A DNA stretch of 64,000 bases from Armatimonadota bacterium. Its GTDB lineage: Bacteria > Armatimonadota > Zipacnadia > Zipacnadales > JABUFB01. The notes below the pieces were generated by a model. The model ran no database searches and was not told the origin of the DNA. It saw only the letters and a program-made list of their open reading frames with translations. How positions within the stretch are numbered: the stretch's first letter is position 1; the number at the start of each line of letters is the position of its first letter. The stretch is from contig JABUFB010000001.1 of the NCBI GenBank assembly GCA_013314775.1, positions 124,001-188,000 on the forward strand, given 5' to 3'. A program made the translations under genes and the position numbers. Below, one piece after another: positions 1 to 8,963 of this stretch.

Positions 1-267
1 GCCCAGGTGGGACTCACGGAAGCTCAAATCGATGCCTCCGCCGTCTATCGATCCCTGCGCTGGCTCGAAAGTCACGAGCAGGTGCGGTCTACCTGGGACA
101 CCACTGGCGACGGCCATCCGCGTCGCAGGTACTACATCACCGAGCTAGGAGTGAAAGCCCTCAGCCTCTGGGCCGATGTGCTCCGCCGCAGGCAGGAGGC
201 GCTGAGTCGCTACATGGTCAGGTACCGGGAAGGGGTGGCGCGCTATCGCAAGCGGCGGGACATCTGA
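1..267 (+). CDS. PadR-family transcriptional regulator, 3' part only
   Basis: The reading frame is open at the left window edge, so the true start lies outside. The visible 88 residues match the end of a PadR winged-helix domain: AVYRSLRWLESHEQVRSTWD, then a glycine-rich wing turn (TTGDGHPRRRYYITELG) and a C-terminal helix that usually mediates dimerisation. PadR proteins are cytoplasmic repressors that bind palindromic operators, often controlling a nearby transporter or efflux gene; no such partner is visible here. The gene converges on tpiA, with a GC hairpin between the two. The family call is firm; the ligand and targets are unknown. Confidence 0.85.
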   Translation, partial: AQVGLTEAQIDASAVYRSLRWLESHEQVRSTWDTTGDGHPRRRYYITELGVKALSLWADVLRRRQEALSRYMVRYREGVARYRKRRDI

Positions 268-282
268 CAGGGGACACAGAAA

Positions 283-310
283 GGGGCCGCCTCCTGATTG
301 AAGCGGCCCC
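283..310. terminator. GC hairpin between convergent genes, weak terminator candidate
   Basis: A perfect 8-bp stem (GGGGCCGC / GCGGCCCC) with a 12-nt loop lies between the end of the PadR gene and the end of tpiA. No T tract follows on either strand, so it may be a Rho-assisted terminator or a 3'-end-stabilising hairpin for both transcripts. Confidence 0.5.
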
Positions 311-335
311 AGGGGAGCATTCTGGCCGTTTGGGG

Positions 336-1166
336 CTACTGACCGCAGCAGCAGCAACCGCCCTTGGGCTTGCAGGCCTCGATGAGCGCTACGAAACTGT
401 CGGCCTTGAGCGACGCGCCGCCAACGAGGCCTCCGTCGATGTTTGGCTTGGCCATGAGGCCCTCGACGTTGTCCGGCTTCACGCTGCCGCCGTAGAGAAT
501 GCGCACGGCCTCGGCTACTTCCGCACCACCGATCTCGGCCACCACAGAGCGGATTACCCCGCAGACGCGGTCTGCTTCATCGGCGTCGCAGACCTCGCCG
601 GTCCCAATGGCCCAGACCGGTTCGTAGGCGATCACCACGTTGCGGGCATTGCAGCCGCACATGCCCTCGAACATCGCCCGGACTTGTGCGGACACGATCT
701 CGTCCGTCTTGCCGGCCTCGCGCTCGGACAGAAGCTCGCCGCAGCAGGCGATGGGCCTGATGCCGGCCTCAAGGGCCTTGGCGATCTTCCGGTTCACGCT
801 TGCATCGGTGTCCCCGAAGACCTTCTGGAGCTCCTCGGTGAAACCCTCTTCAGCCACACCGAAGCGGCCACGGCGCTCAGAATGCCCGATGATGACCCAC
901 TTCGCGCCGGTGGACTTGATCATATCTGCGGAGATCTCGCCGGTGTACGCGCCGCTGTCCATCCAGAACATGTTCTGGGCGCCAACTTCGATGGCCGAAC
1001 CCTTCACGCAGTCGACCACGGTGGTCAATGCGGTTGCCGGCGGGCACAGGATGACTTCCACCCCGGAAATGTTGCCCGCCTGTTCCTTGACCGCGCAGGC
1101 CAGCGCACAGGCCTCCTCATTGTTCATGTTCATCTTCCAGTTCCCCGCCATGATGGGCGTTCGCAT
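336..1166 (-). CDS. tpiA: Triosephosphate isomerase with an extra loop and poly-Cys tail
   Basis: Interconverts dihydroxyacetone phosphate and glyceraldehyde-3-phosphate in glycolysis and gluconeogenesis. The TIM-barrel catalytic residues are all present: Lys11 (AGNWKMN), His95 (IIGHSERR) and Glu182 (AYEPVWAIGTG), followed by the phosphate-binding LYGGSVKP. At 276 residues it is longer than the usual ~250. His95 to Glu182 spans 87 residues against about 70 in standard enzymes, because of an inserted stretch after GHSERRGRFG (about residues 103-119). The C-terminus ends KPKGGCCCCGQ, four tandem Cys encoded by TGC repeats, which is not a family feature. It is the last gene of the gap-pgk-DUF1559-tpiA operon, 85 nt after the pseudopilin gene. 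Confidence 0.97.
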   Translation of the reverse strand: MRTPIMAGNWKMNMNNEEACALACAVKEQAGNISGVEVILCPPATALTTVVDCVKGSAIEVGAQNMFWMDSGAYTGEISADMIKSTGAKWVIIGHSERRGRFGVAEEGFTEELQKVFGDTDASVNRKIAKALEAGIRPIACCGELLSEREAGKTDEIVSAQVRAMFEGMCGCNARNVVIAYEPVWAIGTGEVCDADEADRVCGVIRSVVAEIGGAEVAEAVRILYGGSVKPDNVEGLMAKPNIDGGLVGGASLKADSFVALIEACKPKGGCCCCGQ

Positions 1167-1236
1167 GCTGCTGCTCCTCTCTGTATTTCCTCGGTTTTCG
1201 CAGACAAGGCCGCTTTCGTCCCGCTCTCATTCAGGG

Positions 1237-1249
1237 GGGCGAAGCGCCC
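1237..1249 (-). other. Short intercistronic GC hairpin
   Basis: GGGCG / CGCCC with a 3-nt loop directly downstream of the pseudopilin stop, before tpiA. It is weak on its own, but each gap in this operon contains a comparable element. Confidence 0.3.
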
Positions 1250-1251
1250 TG

Positions 1252-1857
1252 CTACGGCTTGTTCACAAGCCAGTAGTAAAGGTTGTTCTCATGGGCCGTG
1301 GACAGCTTCATCCACTTCGCATGACCGTCCATGTAGACGAAGTTCGCGCCTTCATTGTGGTGCGCGGCGACTCGTCCCGCGCCCAGGTCGAAGGGCGGCG
1401 GGTTTACGAACTGGTCTGAGGGCTCGATGACCCAGTCGCCCTCATTGTTCTCGCCGATCCCGAAAGTCTGCGCAGGCTCCTCAATCTGCGCCAGCGTCAC
1501 GAAAGCCTGGGCCTCGCCTATATACGCATTGATTCCGTAGCAACCGTTGCCCGATGGCGGGACTCCCAGGCGTCGCGAGGGACAGTCGTAAATCTGGTAG
1601 TTCTTCACATACGGCAGCAGCCGCTCGCGCCACGTACCGTTCCACCAGTTGATCCCGCTGTACGCGACAGGTGTGCACTCATCGTAATCCTGCGCGTACA
1701 TGAGCATCCCCAGGCCAAGCTGCTTCAGGTTGCTCAGACACGAGGTCTGTCTTGCCTTCTCCCGGGCTCGCGCGAACACGGGAAAAAGGATCGCCGCCAG
1801 AATGGCGATGATAGCGATCACGACCAGTAGTTCGATGAGCGTGAATCCTCGACGCAT
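1252..1857 (-). CDS. DUF1559-type pseudopilin (H-X9-DG protein)
   Basis: A 201-residue type II secretion/type IV pilin-like protein. It starts with a class III prepilin leader (MRRG/FTLIE) and a hydrophobic helix of about 22 residues, so PilD-type peptidase processing after Gly4 is expected. The DUF1559 core follows ([22 protein letters not shown]), and the diagnostic H-X9-DG motif is near the C-terminus ([16 protein letters not shown]). It should sit in the cytoplasmic membrane or a pilus-like fibre; the role of these expanded families is unknown. It is placed inside the glycolytic operon, between pgk (110 nt upstream) and tpiA, with no obvious promoter of its own. It could be a passive insertion or a co-regulated surface protein. 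Confidence 0.93.
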   Translation of the reverse strand: MRRGFTLIELLVVIAIIAILAAILFPVFARAREKARQTSCLSNLKQLGLGMLMYAQDYDECTPVAYSGINWWNGTWRERLLPYVKNYQIYDCPSRRLGVPPSGNGCYGINAYIGEAQAFVTLAQIEEPAQTFGIGENNEGDWVIEPSDQFVNPPPFDLGAGRVAAHHNEGANFVYMDGHAKWMKLSTAHENNLYYWLVNKP

Positions 1858-1922
1858 GGCAAACAGTTCCTCCTCGGGTTGAGTGTGGTGCTACCGCGCG
1901 CTCCGGACATTGCGGCAGAGTG

Positions 1923-1953
1923 CGCCCCGGGGCAATCAGTTCACCCCGGGGCG
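1923..1953 (-). other. Intercistronic 10-bp GC hairpin between pgk and the pseudopilin gene
   Basis: A perfect inverted repeat (CGCCCCGGGG / CCCCGGGGCG) with an 11-nt loop. No T run follows on the minus strand, so processing, mRNA stabilisation or partial attenuation is likelier than full termination. Confidence 0.5.
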
Positions 1954-1967
1954 TGCTCCAGTTCCCT

Positions 1968-3164
1968 TCACAGGTCGTCGAGAGCGTCAATACCAGGCAG
2001 GCTGCCGTTCTCCATGAACTCCAGAGATGCGCCGCCGCCGGTGGAAACGTGCTCCATCTTGTCCGCGAGACCCATCTGGGTCACCGCGGCCACAGAATCG
2101 CCGCCGCCCACCACGCAGTAACCCGGGCAGTCCGCGACGGCCTGGGCCACGGCCAGCGTGCCCTCGTCGAAGGGCTTGTCCTCGAACTTGCCCATGGGTC
2201 CGTTCCAGAAGATTACCTTCGCGCCCTTGATGAGGTCGCTGAACAGTGCGCGTGTCTCCGGGCCTATATCCAGCGCATCCCAGCCCGGTTTGATGCCGTC
2301 TGCCGGGGCGTACAGCAGCGAATGGTCGCCCTGCTCGTTTTTCATGTGGACATCCACCGGCAGCACCAGCTTGTCCAGATGATCGCCCATCTCGTTCAGG
2401 ACCTTCTCCGCCGCTTCGGGGCTGCCTTCCGGGCAATAGGACATTCCGATCTCCATGCCCTTGGCTTTGAAGAACGCCCAGGCCATCGCGCCGCCGATGA
2501 GCATCTTTCCGCATCGCGGCAGAAGGCTGAGGATCACGTTGATCTTTTCGTCCACTTTCGCGCCGCCGAGAATGACCACGAAGCCCTCGGGCTGAGCATT
2601 ATACACCGCACCCAGCGCCTCGACTTCGGCCTGCACAAGAAGCCCCATCACAGCGGGCTTCACGATGGAGGGCACCCCGTAGACCGACGCGTGCTTGCGG
2701 TGGCTGCTTCCGAAAGCATCATTGACGTAGGCATCCACGCCGGCCGCAAGCTGCTGCGCGAAGGCCATCATTTCGTCCTTGTCCTTGGACTCCTCGCCCT
2801 TGTAGAAGCGGGTATTCTCCAGGAGCACGACTTCGCCGGGCTTGAGATTGGTCACGGCCTCGTCCCTTGCCTCGCCAATGCAGTCATCCACGAAAGCCAC
2901 GGGCTTGCCCAGGAGTTCGCTCAGCCGCGCTGCGCAGGGCGCCAGGCTCTCCTCGGGTACGCGCTTACCCTTGGGCCGGCCAAGGTGGGACGCCAGCACG
3001 AGCCCGGAACCCGACAGCGCCTCGAGGGTGGGCAGCGCCGCGCGGATCCGCGTATCGTCCGTGATGGTGGTGCCATCCAGCGGGACGTTGAAATCCACGC
3101 GGACGAAAACCTTCTTGCCCTCCAGATTCACGTCTCTGATTGTCTTCTTCGCCAATGGTCTCAC
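1968..3164 (-). CDS. pgk: Phosphoglycerate kinase
   Basis: Catalyses 1,3-bisphosphoglycerate + ADP to 3-phosphoglycerate + ATP in the cytoplasm. The 398 residues match the usual monomeric bacterial length. The N-terminal domain has the family signature KVFVRVDFNVPLDG and the HLGRPKG phosphate-binding segment. The C-terminal nucleotide domain has GGAKVDEK, GGAMAWAFFKAKG and the GGGDSVAAV P-loop-like turn. It lies 106 nt downstream of gap in the same leftward operon, with an 11-bp GC hairpin in that gap that may reduce read-through. Nothing in the sequence looks unusual. Confidence 0.98.
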   Translation of the reverse strand: MRPLAKKTIRDVNLEGKKVFVRVDFNVPLDGTTITDDTRIRAALPTLEALSGSGLVLASHLGRPKGKRVPEESLAPCAARLSELLGKPVAFVDDCIGEARDEAVTNLKPGEVVLLENTRFYKGEESKDKDEMMAFAQQLAAGVDAYVNDAFGSSHRKHASVYGVPSIVKPAVMGLLVQAEVEALGAVYNAQPEGFVVILGGAKVDEKINVILSLLPRCGKMLIGGAMAWAFFKAKGMEIGMSYCPEGSPEAAEKVLNEMGDHLDKLVLPVDVHMKNEQGDHSLLYAPADGIKPGWDALDIGPETRALFSDLIKGAKVIFWNGPMGKFEDKPFDEGTLAVAQAVADCPGYCVVGGGDSVAAVTQMGLADKMEHVSTGGGASLEFMENGSLPGIDALDDL

Positions 3165-3209
3165 TCTCCCCTGATGTCTGAGGGTCTGTTTGTGCAGCGC
3201 GTAACAAAC

Positions 3210-3238
3210 GGGGCGAGGCCAGTTGCGGGCCTCGCCCC
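3210..3238 (-). terminator. Intercistronic hairpin after gap, possible partial terminator
   Basis: An 11-bp perfect stem (GGGGCGAGGCC / GGCCTCGCCCC) with a 7-nt loop, followed on the minus strand by GTTTGTTACG. The moderate T content suggests leaky termination that would make gap mRNA more abundant than pgk mRNA. Confidence 0.5.
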
Positions 3239-3270
3239 GGAGAGCATCTTGCGACGGGTGCTCGCGGTGA

Positions 3271-4308
<1,038 letters not shown>

Positions 4309-4387
4309 TTATGTGCTGCGCTATAGTTCGGGTCTAAAGTGCGGCCGAGGAAACCAGCCTGCAGGCACCGAGACACCGTTGAGACCA

Positions 4388-4429
4388 ATTCATTATATTC
4401 ATTATAATGAATCGACTTCGCGCGGTCAA
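4388..4429 (-). promoter_or_regulatory. Sigma-70 promoter of the gap operon with palindromic operator
   Basis: On the minus strand TTGACC (4429-4424), a 17-nt spacer and TATAAT (4406-4401) form a near-perfect housekeeping promoter, with the start point expected near 4394. The -10 lies inside a perfect 16-bp palindrome, ATTCATTATAATGAAT (4397-4412). The next half-site (4388-4396) repeats ATAATGAAT as a direct repeat and supplies a second possible TATAAT (4397-4392). The AT-rich block stands out in GC-rich surroundings and looks like a repressor operator. Confidence 0.8.
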
Positions 4430-4652
4430 CCTGAACCGGCAGATTCAACCCGCCCTTGCCCAGCTGCCGGCACGGTGCGTTAGTCTATCAAAGGCCACTG
4501 CAGCGCGTCAACGAAAAACGCGGCGGGGGGCCGGGTGCATCGGTTTCGTGGGATGCGTGCAAGCTGAGGCCGATTGCGCGGTCAGCGTGTCCATCGCTCT
4601 GAGCCGTTGCTTCCCCGCACGCCTCGCAGTGGGGCAAGGGACCCACCAGCCC
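4430..4652. other. Non-coding spacer between gap promoter and dprA
   Basis: Upstream of the gap promoter and downstream of the dprA stop codon. I see no convincing gene, terminator with a T tract, or repeat in it. Confidence 0.5.
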
Positions 4653-5618
4653 TCAATCCCCGTCCGGGAAGAGAGACGGCTGGATCGCAGTGACCTTCGC
4701 GGCAGACTTCATCCGCCCTATGTGGTCCGCAATCTGCAGGCGGATGTCCGGAGCGTCGCCGGGTCCCCGGACGGGCAATGCACCGCGTTGGATGAGCGCG
4801 TTGTTTCCGGCGGCGGTCTCGCGGTCATCCGGCCAGCGCACAGCCAGGAGCAGGCGGCCCTGGTCCAAGGCGCTCTCGGCGGTATTGATGGAGCCGCCGG
4901 TGGCCCGGGCTTCGACCACGATGACCCCGCGACTCAGGGCGCTTTGCAGGCGGTTGCGGGCCATGAGGGTGGCGGTGGTGGGCTGGGCGGAGGGTGGCTG
5001 CTCGGAAAGAACCGCTCCGCGCTCGAAGATGAGCCGGGCGAGGCTGAGGTTCTCGCGGGGTGTAATGACGCGGATGCCTGAGCCGAGTACGGCGATGGTG
5101 CGGCCTCCGGCTTCGAGAGCGCCGTAATGGGCTTCGGTGTCGCAACCCCGCGCGAGGCCTGCGACCACCGTGGTTCCGGTGCGGGCGAAGGCAGCCCCCA
5201 GATCACGGGCCATGCGCGCCCCGTCCGGGCTGGGGGTGCGGGTGCCGATGATTGCAATGGCGGGATCATCCTCGGGCAGAAGGCGCCCGGCGATACACAC
5301 CACCACGGGAGGGTTGCGGATGCCCTTGAGCAGGGCGGGGAAGCCCTCCTCCCAGTCGCAGTAGACGCTGATGCACTCCTGCTTCAGTTGGGCGAGTTCA
5401 GCGCGGAAAGTGTCGAGGCGGCTTCTCAAGGAGCTGATGAGCTGGATCTGGCCTGGATCCAGGCGCAGAGACGGGAGGGCCAGGTCTTGCTCCGAGGCGG
5501 CGATTACGGCGGCGGGTGAGCCAAAGTGAGCCACAACGCGGCGAAACCCCGCGGGACCAAGACCGGCTCCCCAGGCCAGTGCCACATAACGCGCCTTGCG
5601 CATTTCGGGGGTGGGCAT
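4653..5618 (-). CDS. dprA: DNA-processing protein DprA (Smf family)
   Basis: DprA binds incoming single-stranded DNA during natural transformation and loads RecA; non-competent bacteria also keep it. The start at 5618 follows GGGGAG at 5-nt spacing and yields 321 residues. An N-terminal helical region (to about 100) is followed by the Rossmann-like DprA domain with AIIGTRTPSPDGARMARDLG, TVVAGLARGCDTEAH and TIAVLGSGI, then SEQPP, MARNR and VVEARATGGS. The canonical GS-R motif appears as GTR. It is shorter than DprA proteins that carry a C-terminal winged helix. It starts 20 nt after the upstream secreted-protein gene, so they are probably co-transcribed. Confidence 0.93.
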   Translation of the reverse strand: MPTPEMRKARYVALAWGAGLGPAGFRRVVAHFGSPAAVIAASEQDLALPSLRLDPGQIQLISSLRSRLDTFRAELAQLKQECISVYCDWEEGFPALLKGIRNPPVVVCIAGRLLPEDDPAIAIIGTRTPSPDGARMARDLGAAFARTGTTVVAGLARGCDTEAHYGALEAGGRTIAVLGSGIRVITPRENLSLARLIFERGAVLSEQPPSAQPTTATLMARNRLQSALSRGVIVVEARATGGSINTAESALDQGRLLLAVRWPDDRETAAGNNALIQRGALPVRGPGDAPDIRLQIADHIGRMKSAAKVTAIQPSLFPDGD

Positions 5619-5638
5619 CGGTGCTCCCCTGAGCTGGG

Positions 5639-7273
5639 TTACTCGATGACGAAATCGACGGTCCGCAGGATCTGTCCGGCGCGGGCAATGGTCACCTTCC
5701 ACGGCCCGGCGGCGAAACCGGTTGCGGCTGAAGGGCGGAAGGTAATCACGAACCGTCCCTCGCCCATTATGTCGACCTCGTGGCGCAGCGTGATGTTCCC
5801 CTGGCGGAAGAGGGTGACCACCAAAGTCGCTTGTTCCCGTACCGGGAGATGATGGGACACGAGCAGGGACAGCTCCGGCGTCCCGGCGGAGAAGACCGTT
5901 CCGGGATCCACGGGCTGGTTGCGGGAGTCCAGTCCCCGGCAGAGGACGACATCGCGGATGATGTCCGAGGCCGCTTCAGAGACAGCAGGAACGGCAGGCG
6001 CAGCCTCGGGACGGGTGGCGTAGCAGGTCTGGACAAAGGCATCGGCGAGTTCAGACGGTTCGGGGGCGCTGATGGACAGGTTGGTGTCACTGAGCCGAGC
6101 TACCTGCCCCTGTTTGATCTCCGTGCCCCGGAATTCCGCGGTGCCCCGGGCGACCCACAGGGTGACCGGGGCAGGACGCGTGCCCGGCACGGTCCCGACG
6201 CTGACCATGGTCAGGCCCGATGCGTGGACCCGGCCAGAAGGCGTGATGACTGCGACCGTGGATTCCAGCGAGCTGATGCGCAGCGTCCCGGAGGCGAGGA
6301 ACAAGTCACCATCGGGCAGGGCGGTGAGAAGCGACCCAGGTGCCAGTCCGAGGGATGCTCGAACGGGGCTGTCCGCGGCCTGCCGGGTGACGAGGAGTGC
6401 GGGCCTGTCCGTGGTCTGCGCGCAGTTGGCCGGGAGCAGGTTCTGAGGCACTGGGATGCCCACCTGGGGCAGTAGGGCCTGGTCTTCAGCGGACATGAGA
6501 ATGCTGAAGCCGGCGCGCAGATCGGCCTGCCAGCCCAGGAGGACCGGTTGCGCGGGAGCTTCAGGGAGTGCAAGGCGCTCCTGCGCCTGTTCGGGGGCAA
6601 GACGCGCGACGATGACGCCCTCTCCGTCAAAGGCGGGCCCCAATTGGCTGGCGGAGACCGTGAAGGGATAGGTATCCCCGAGTTCGGCGCCGGGGGCGAT
6701 CAGGCCGCGGCCATTGGTGCTCACCGGTGCGTCATTGCCGGCAGATTCTTCAGAGGGTTTCTCGGGCGGAAGGGTAAGCTTCTCGGTGCGCGCGACCATG
6801 CAGTCCACATACCAGGTGAACTCGTACTCGGCCGGGCCCGTTGAGACCTGGTGGCGGAAGGTTGCGGACGCGGAGGACGCGGTGGTCAAGACGGTCATGT
6901 TGCCGAGCCTGGAAGGGTAGACGCCGACACGGTCGGCGAGCGGACCGGTGCCGGGCACGGTGCGGACCGGCGGGAGTGCGACCCCGTCCCGGCGTGCTGC
7001 GAACCAGATCCGGTAGCCGCGGGGATTCCCGTACTCGGGATTGGCAGAGTCGCTTTCACCAAGCCCCTGCCGGCCAGTGCGCGCCCAGCGGTCCACAACG
7101 TCCTTGGGCAGGTGAGCGGACAGACGAACGTCCCAGGCAGCGGGCCCCTCCTGGCGCGCTCGACCGACTTCGAGACGGAGGGTGAGGATCCCGTCGTGGT
7201 TGAACTCCCGGGTCTGCGCATGACCCGCGATGCCGGATGCGGCCAGAAGGATGGCGATGAGGCGGACGTTCAC
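5639..7273 (-). CDS. Secreted protein of unknown function
   Basis: I do not recognise the family. A GTG start at 7273 is preferred because AAAGGAG lies 9 nt upstream and the protein then begins with a clean signal peptide (VNVRLIAILLAASGIAGHA/QTREF); a start further upstream would add an implausible leader. The 544-residue product is mostly beta-strand-like with no membrane helix after the signal. A FecR-like stretch about two thirds along (GSLLTALPDGDLFLASGTLRI ... GTAEFRGTEIKQGQVARL) suggests a beta-sandwich region. The C-terminal ~80 residues resemble an immunoglobulin-like fold (GEGRFVITFRP ... GPWKVTIARAG). Probably periplasmic or extracellular. It is followed closely by dprA without an obvious functional link. 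Confidence 0.75.
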   Translation of the reverse strand: MNVRLIAILLAASGIAGHAQTREFNHDGILTLRLEVGRARQEGPAAWDVRLSAHLPKDVVDRWARTGRQGLGESDSANPEYGNPRGYRIWFAARRDGVALPPVRTVPGTGPLADRVGVYPSRLGNMTVLTTASSASATFRHQVSTGPAEYEFTWYVDCMVARTEKLTLPPEKPSEESAGNDAPVSTNGRGLIAPGAELGDTYPFTVSASQLGPAFDGEGVIVARLAPEQAQERLALPEAPAQPVLLGWQADLRAGFSILMSAEDQALLPQVGIPVPQNLLPANCAQTTDRPALLVTRQAADSPVRASLGLAPGSLLTALPDGDLFLASGTLRISSLESTVAVITPSGRVHASGLTMVSVGTVPGTRPAPVTLWVARGTAEFRGTEIKQGQVARLSDTNLSISAPEPSELADAFVQTCYATRPEAAPAVPAVSEAASDIIRDVVLCRGLDSRNQPVDPGTVFSAGTPELSLLVSHHLPVREQATLVVTLFRQGNITLRHEVDIMGEGRFVITFRPSAATGFAAGPWKVTIARAGQILRTVDFVIE

Positions 7274-7745
7274 GCGGATAGGCTCCTTTTCGCGAGAGGG
7301 CATACTGTGGTATGGGTGCGTTGCCATGTGCACTGGGTGCAAGGGGCTGACGGCAACGACGGACGGCGGCGTCGAGACGCCCGCCCCACGCGCCGGAAGG
7401 CGGACGGCCGGCGGTTGTTGGTCGTTGTCGTTGAGCCCCGCAGGGGCGTAAGCCCTTTGCCACCAGCGTGAGCTGGTGGAATCAGGGCCGCCATTCGGAA
7501 TAGTTGGAGCCCCGAAGGGGCGGCAGAATCTGCGATGAAGCCGAAAGGCCGAGCCCGATAGTCAGGTGCGGAATGTGCCTGTTGTCCTAGGCACAGGGCC
7601 CCGCACAGAGATTGACGCACGGCGCGATCTCGCAGTCGCGGAGTGTTTTCTGCCTATAGCAGCGGGATACCTGCCGGCCTTGACCGTGGGTCGCGAAAGG
7701 GGCTACTCTCCCCGTGACTTCCGGCGCGTAAGCGATGGGCGGCAG
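7274..7745. other. Non-coding divergent intergenic region
   Basis: Separates the leftward secreted-protein gene from the rightward GspF-like gene. It holds a dispersed repeat copy at 7433-7525. I could not pick a convincing promoter for either gene. The GspF frame remains open upstream to about 7566, but that extension has no family similarity. Confidence 0.6.
7433..7525. repeat. Dispersed palindromic repeat, copy 1
   Basis: GAGCCCCGCAGGGGCG, a CCACCAGCGTGAGCTGGTGG hairpin, and GAGCCCCGAAGGGGCGGCAG occur in the same order as in the island at 18.0-18.5 kb, with a divergent middle. This is a modular, hairpin-rich intergenic repeat. Confidence 0.75.
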
Positions 7746-8963
7746 GTGAGGCGTATCCCGGACTTCGAGTACACCGGTCGAACCGAACAGGGAACCGAGG
7801 TCAAGGGCAAGATCGAGGCGCCGTCCAAGGCCGCGGCATCTGTCCGCCTGCGGCAGAAGGGCATCTGGATCGAGGCCCTCGAGGAATCCGGGGCTGCGCG
7901 ACGCAAGGCGGCGACCCCCAGGCGCTGGTGGTTCGCCTACGGTCTCGCGCCGGTGAGGCCGGGGAGCATGGGGCACTTTTTCGACCAACTCGCCGGCCTG
8001 TATCGGGCCGGGGTGAGCCTTGGCGAAGCAGTGGACGGGATGACCGCGCGAGTCTCCAGCGGGAAACTGGCGCGGGTGCTGCGGGAGACGCGGCCCATCG
8101 TGCAGCACGGGGGGACGTTGGCCGACGGTCTTGAAACCTTCCCACAAGTTTTCCCGCCCGGCGTTGTGGGGATGGTCCGCGTGGGCGAGATGACGGGGAA
8201 CCTGGATGAGGTAGCGCTGGACCTCGCGGCGGATTACCATGGTGAGCAGCGTATCTGGTGGCTGCTCCTGATCCCGAAGATCTACTTCCTGATAGTCCTG
8301 GTTCTGGCGGCACTGATCCCGAGTTTCCCGATGGTCGTGCAAGCGCCGGATATCATGTCCGGCCTGCGGCTCTGGGTGGCCCACGTCGTCGCGAAGGTGC
8401 TGCCCTGGATGTTGGTGGCGGTCGCGGCGTACTTGATGTTGCGGGTTGTGTGGAACCTCCCGGGCGTGTTGCGGGTCCGTGATATACCGGCGTACTACCT
8501 GCCGGTCTGGCGAGGGCTCACGGTGCGCTACGGGCTGTGTCGGTTCTTCCGGGCGCTGGAGCTATCGGTGCGGGCCGGGGTGGATTTCCCGACGGCCCTG
8601 GAGAGCGCGGCGGATGCGGCGGGCAACCGGTTCATGGTGCGGCAGATCAGGGCGGCGGGGGAAGCGGCCCGGAGGGGGACGCCGCTGGACCAGGCGCTCA
8701 TGCTCTGCCCGTTCATTTCGAAGGAACTGCTGGGAAGCCTGAGTTCGGCGGCGCAGGGCGGGACCTTCGACCAGACACTGCCGCGCCTGACGGAGCAGAT
8801 GAAGACGGCCCGGGACCAGATGATGGGCGGGCTGCGGTTGGCCGCGCTGGTCCTGATCTACGCAACCACGGTGCTCATCGCATTGGGCGCGCTGATCGCG
8901 GGGTATCTGTTGCTGTACAAGAGCATCTTCGAACGCGCCGGGGTGGGGGATATTCTGGAGTGA
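7746..8963 (+). CDS. GspF/PilC-type inner-membrane platform protein
   Basis: Platform protein of a type II secretion or type IV pilus machine. The GTG start at 7746 gives 405 residues, the family's usual size, and begins at the conserved PDFEYTGRTEQGTEVKGKIEA element. Two T2SSF domains follow: the first has FFDQLAGLYRAGVSLGEAV and MVRVGEMTGNLDEVALDLA, then two hydrophobic segments; the second has FFRALELSVRAGVDFPTALESA and LGSLSSAAQGGTFDQTL, then a C-terminal membrane helix. The partner ATPase (GspE/PilB) and GspG are not in the window. The gene overlaps the next one by GTGA. No strong ribosome site precedes the chosen start, so the start is less certain than the family. Confidence 0.9.
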   Translation: MRRIPDFEYTGRTEQGTEVKGKIEAPSKAAASVRLRQKGIWIEALEESGAARRKAATPRRWWFAYGLAPVRPGSMGHFFDQLAGLYRAGVSLGEAVDGMTARVSSGKLARVLRETRPIVQHGGTLADGLETFPQVFPPGVVGMVRVGEMTGNLDEVALDLAADYHGEQRIWWLLLIPKIYFLIVLVLAALIPSFPMVVQAPDIMSGLRLWVAHVVAKVLPWMLVAVAAYLMLRVVWNLPGVLRVRDIPAYYLPVWRGLTVRYGLCRFFRALELSVRAGVDFPTALESAADAAGNRFMVRQIRAAGEAARRGTPLDQALMLCPFISKELLGSLSSAAQGGTFDQTLPRLTEQMKTARDQMMGGLRLAALVLIYATTVLIALGALIAGYLLLYKSIFERAGVGDILE

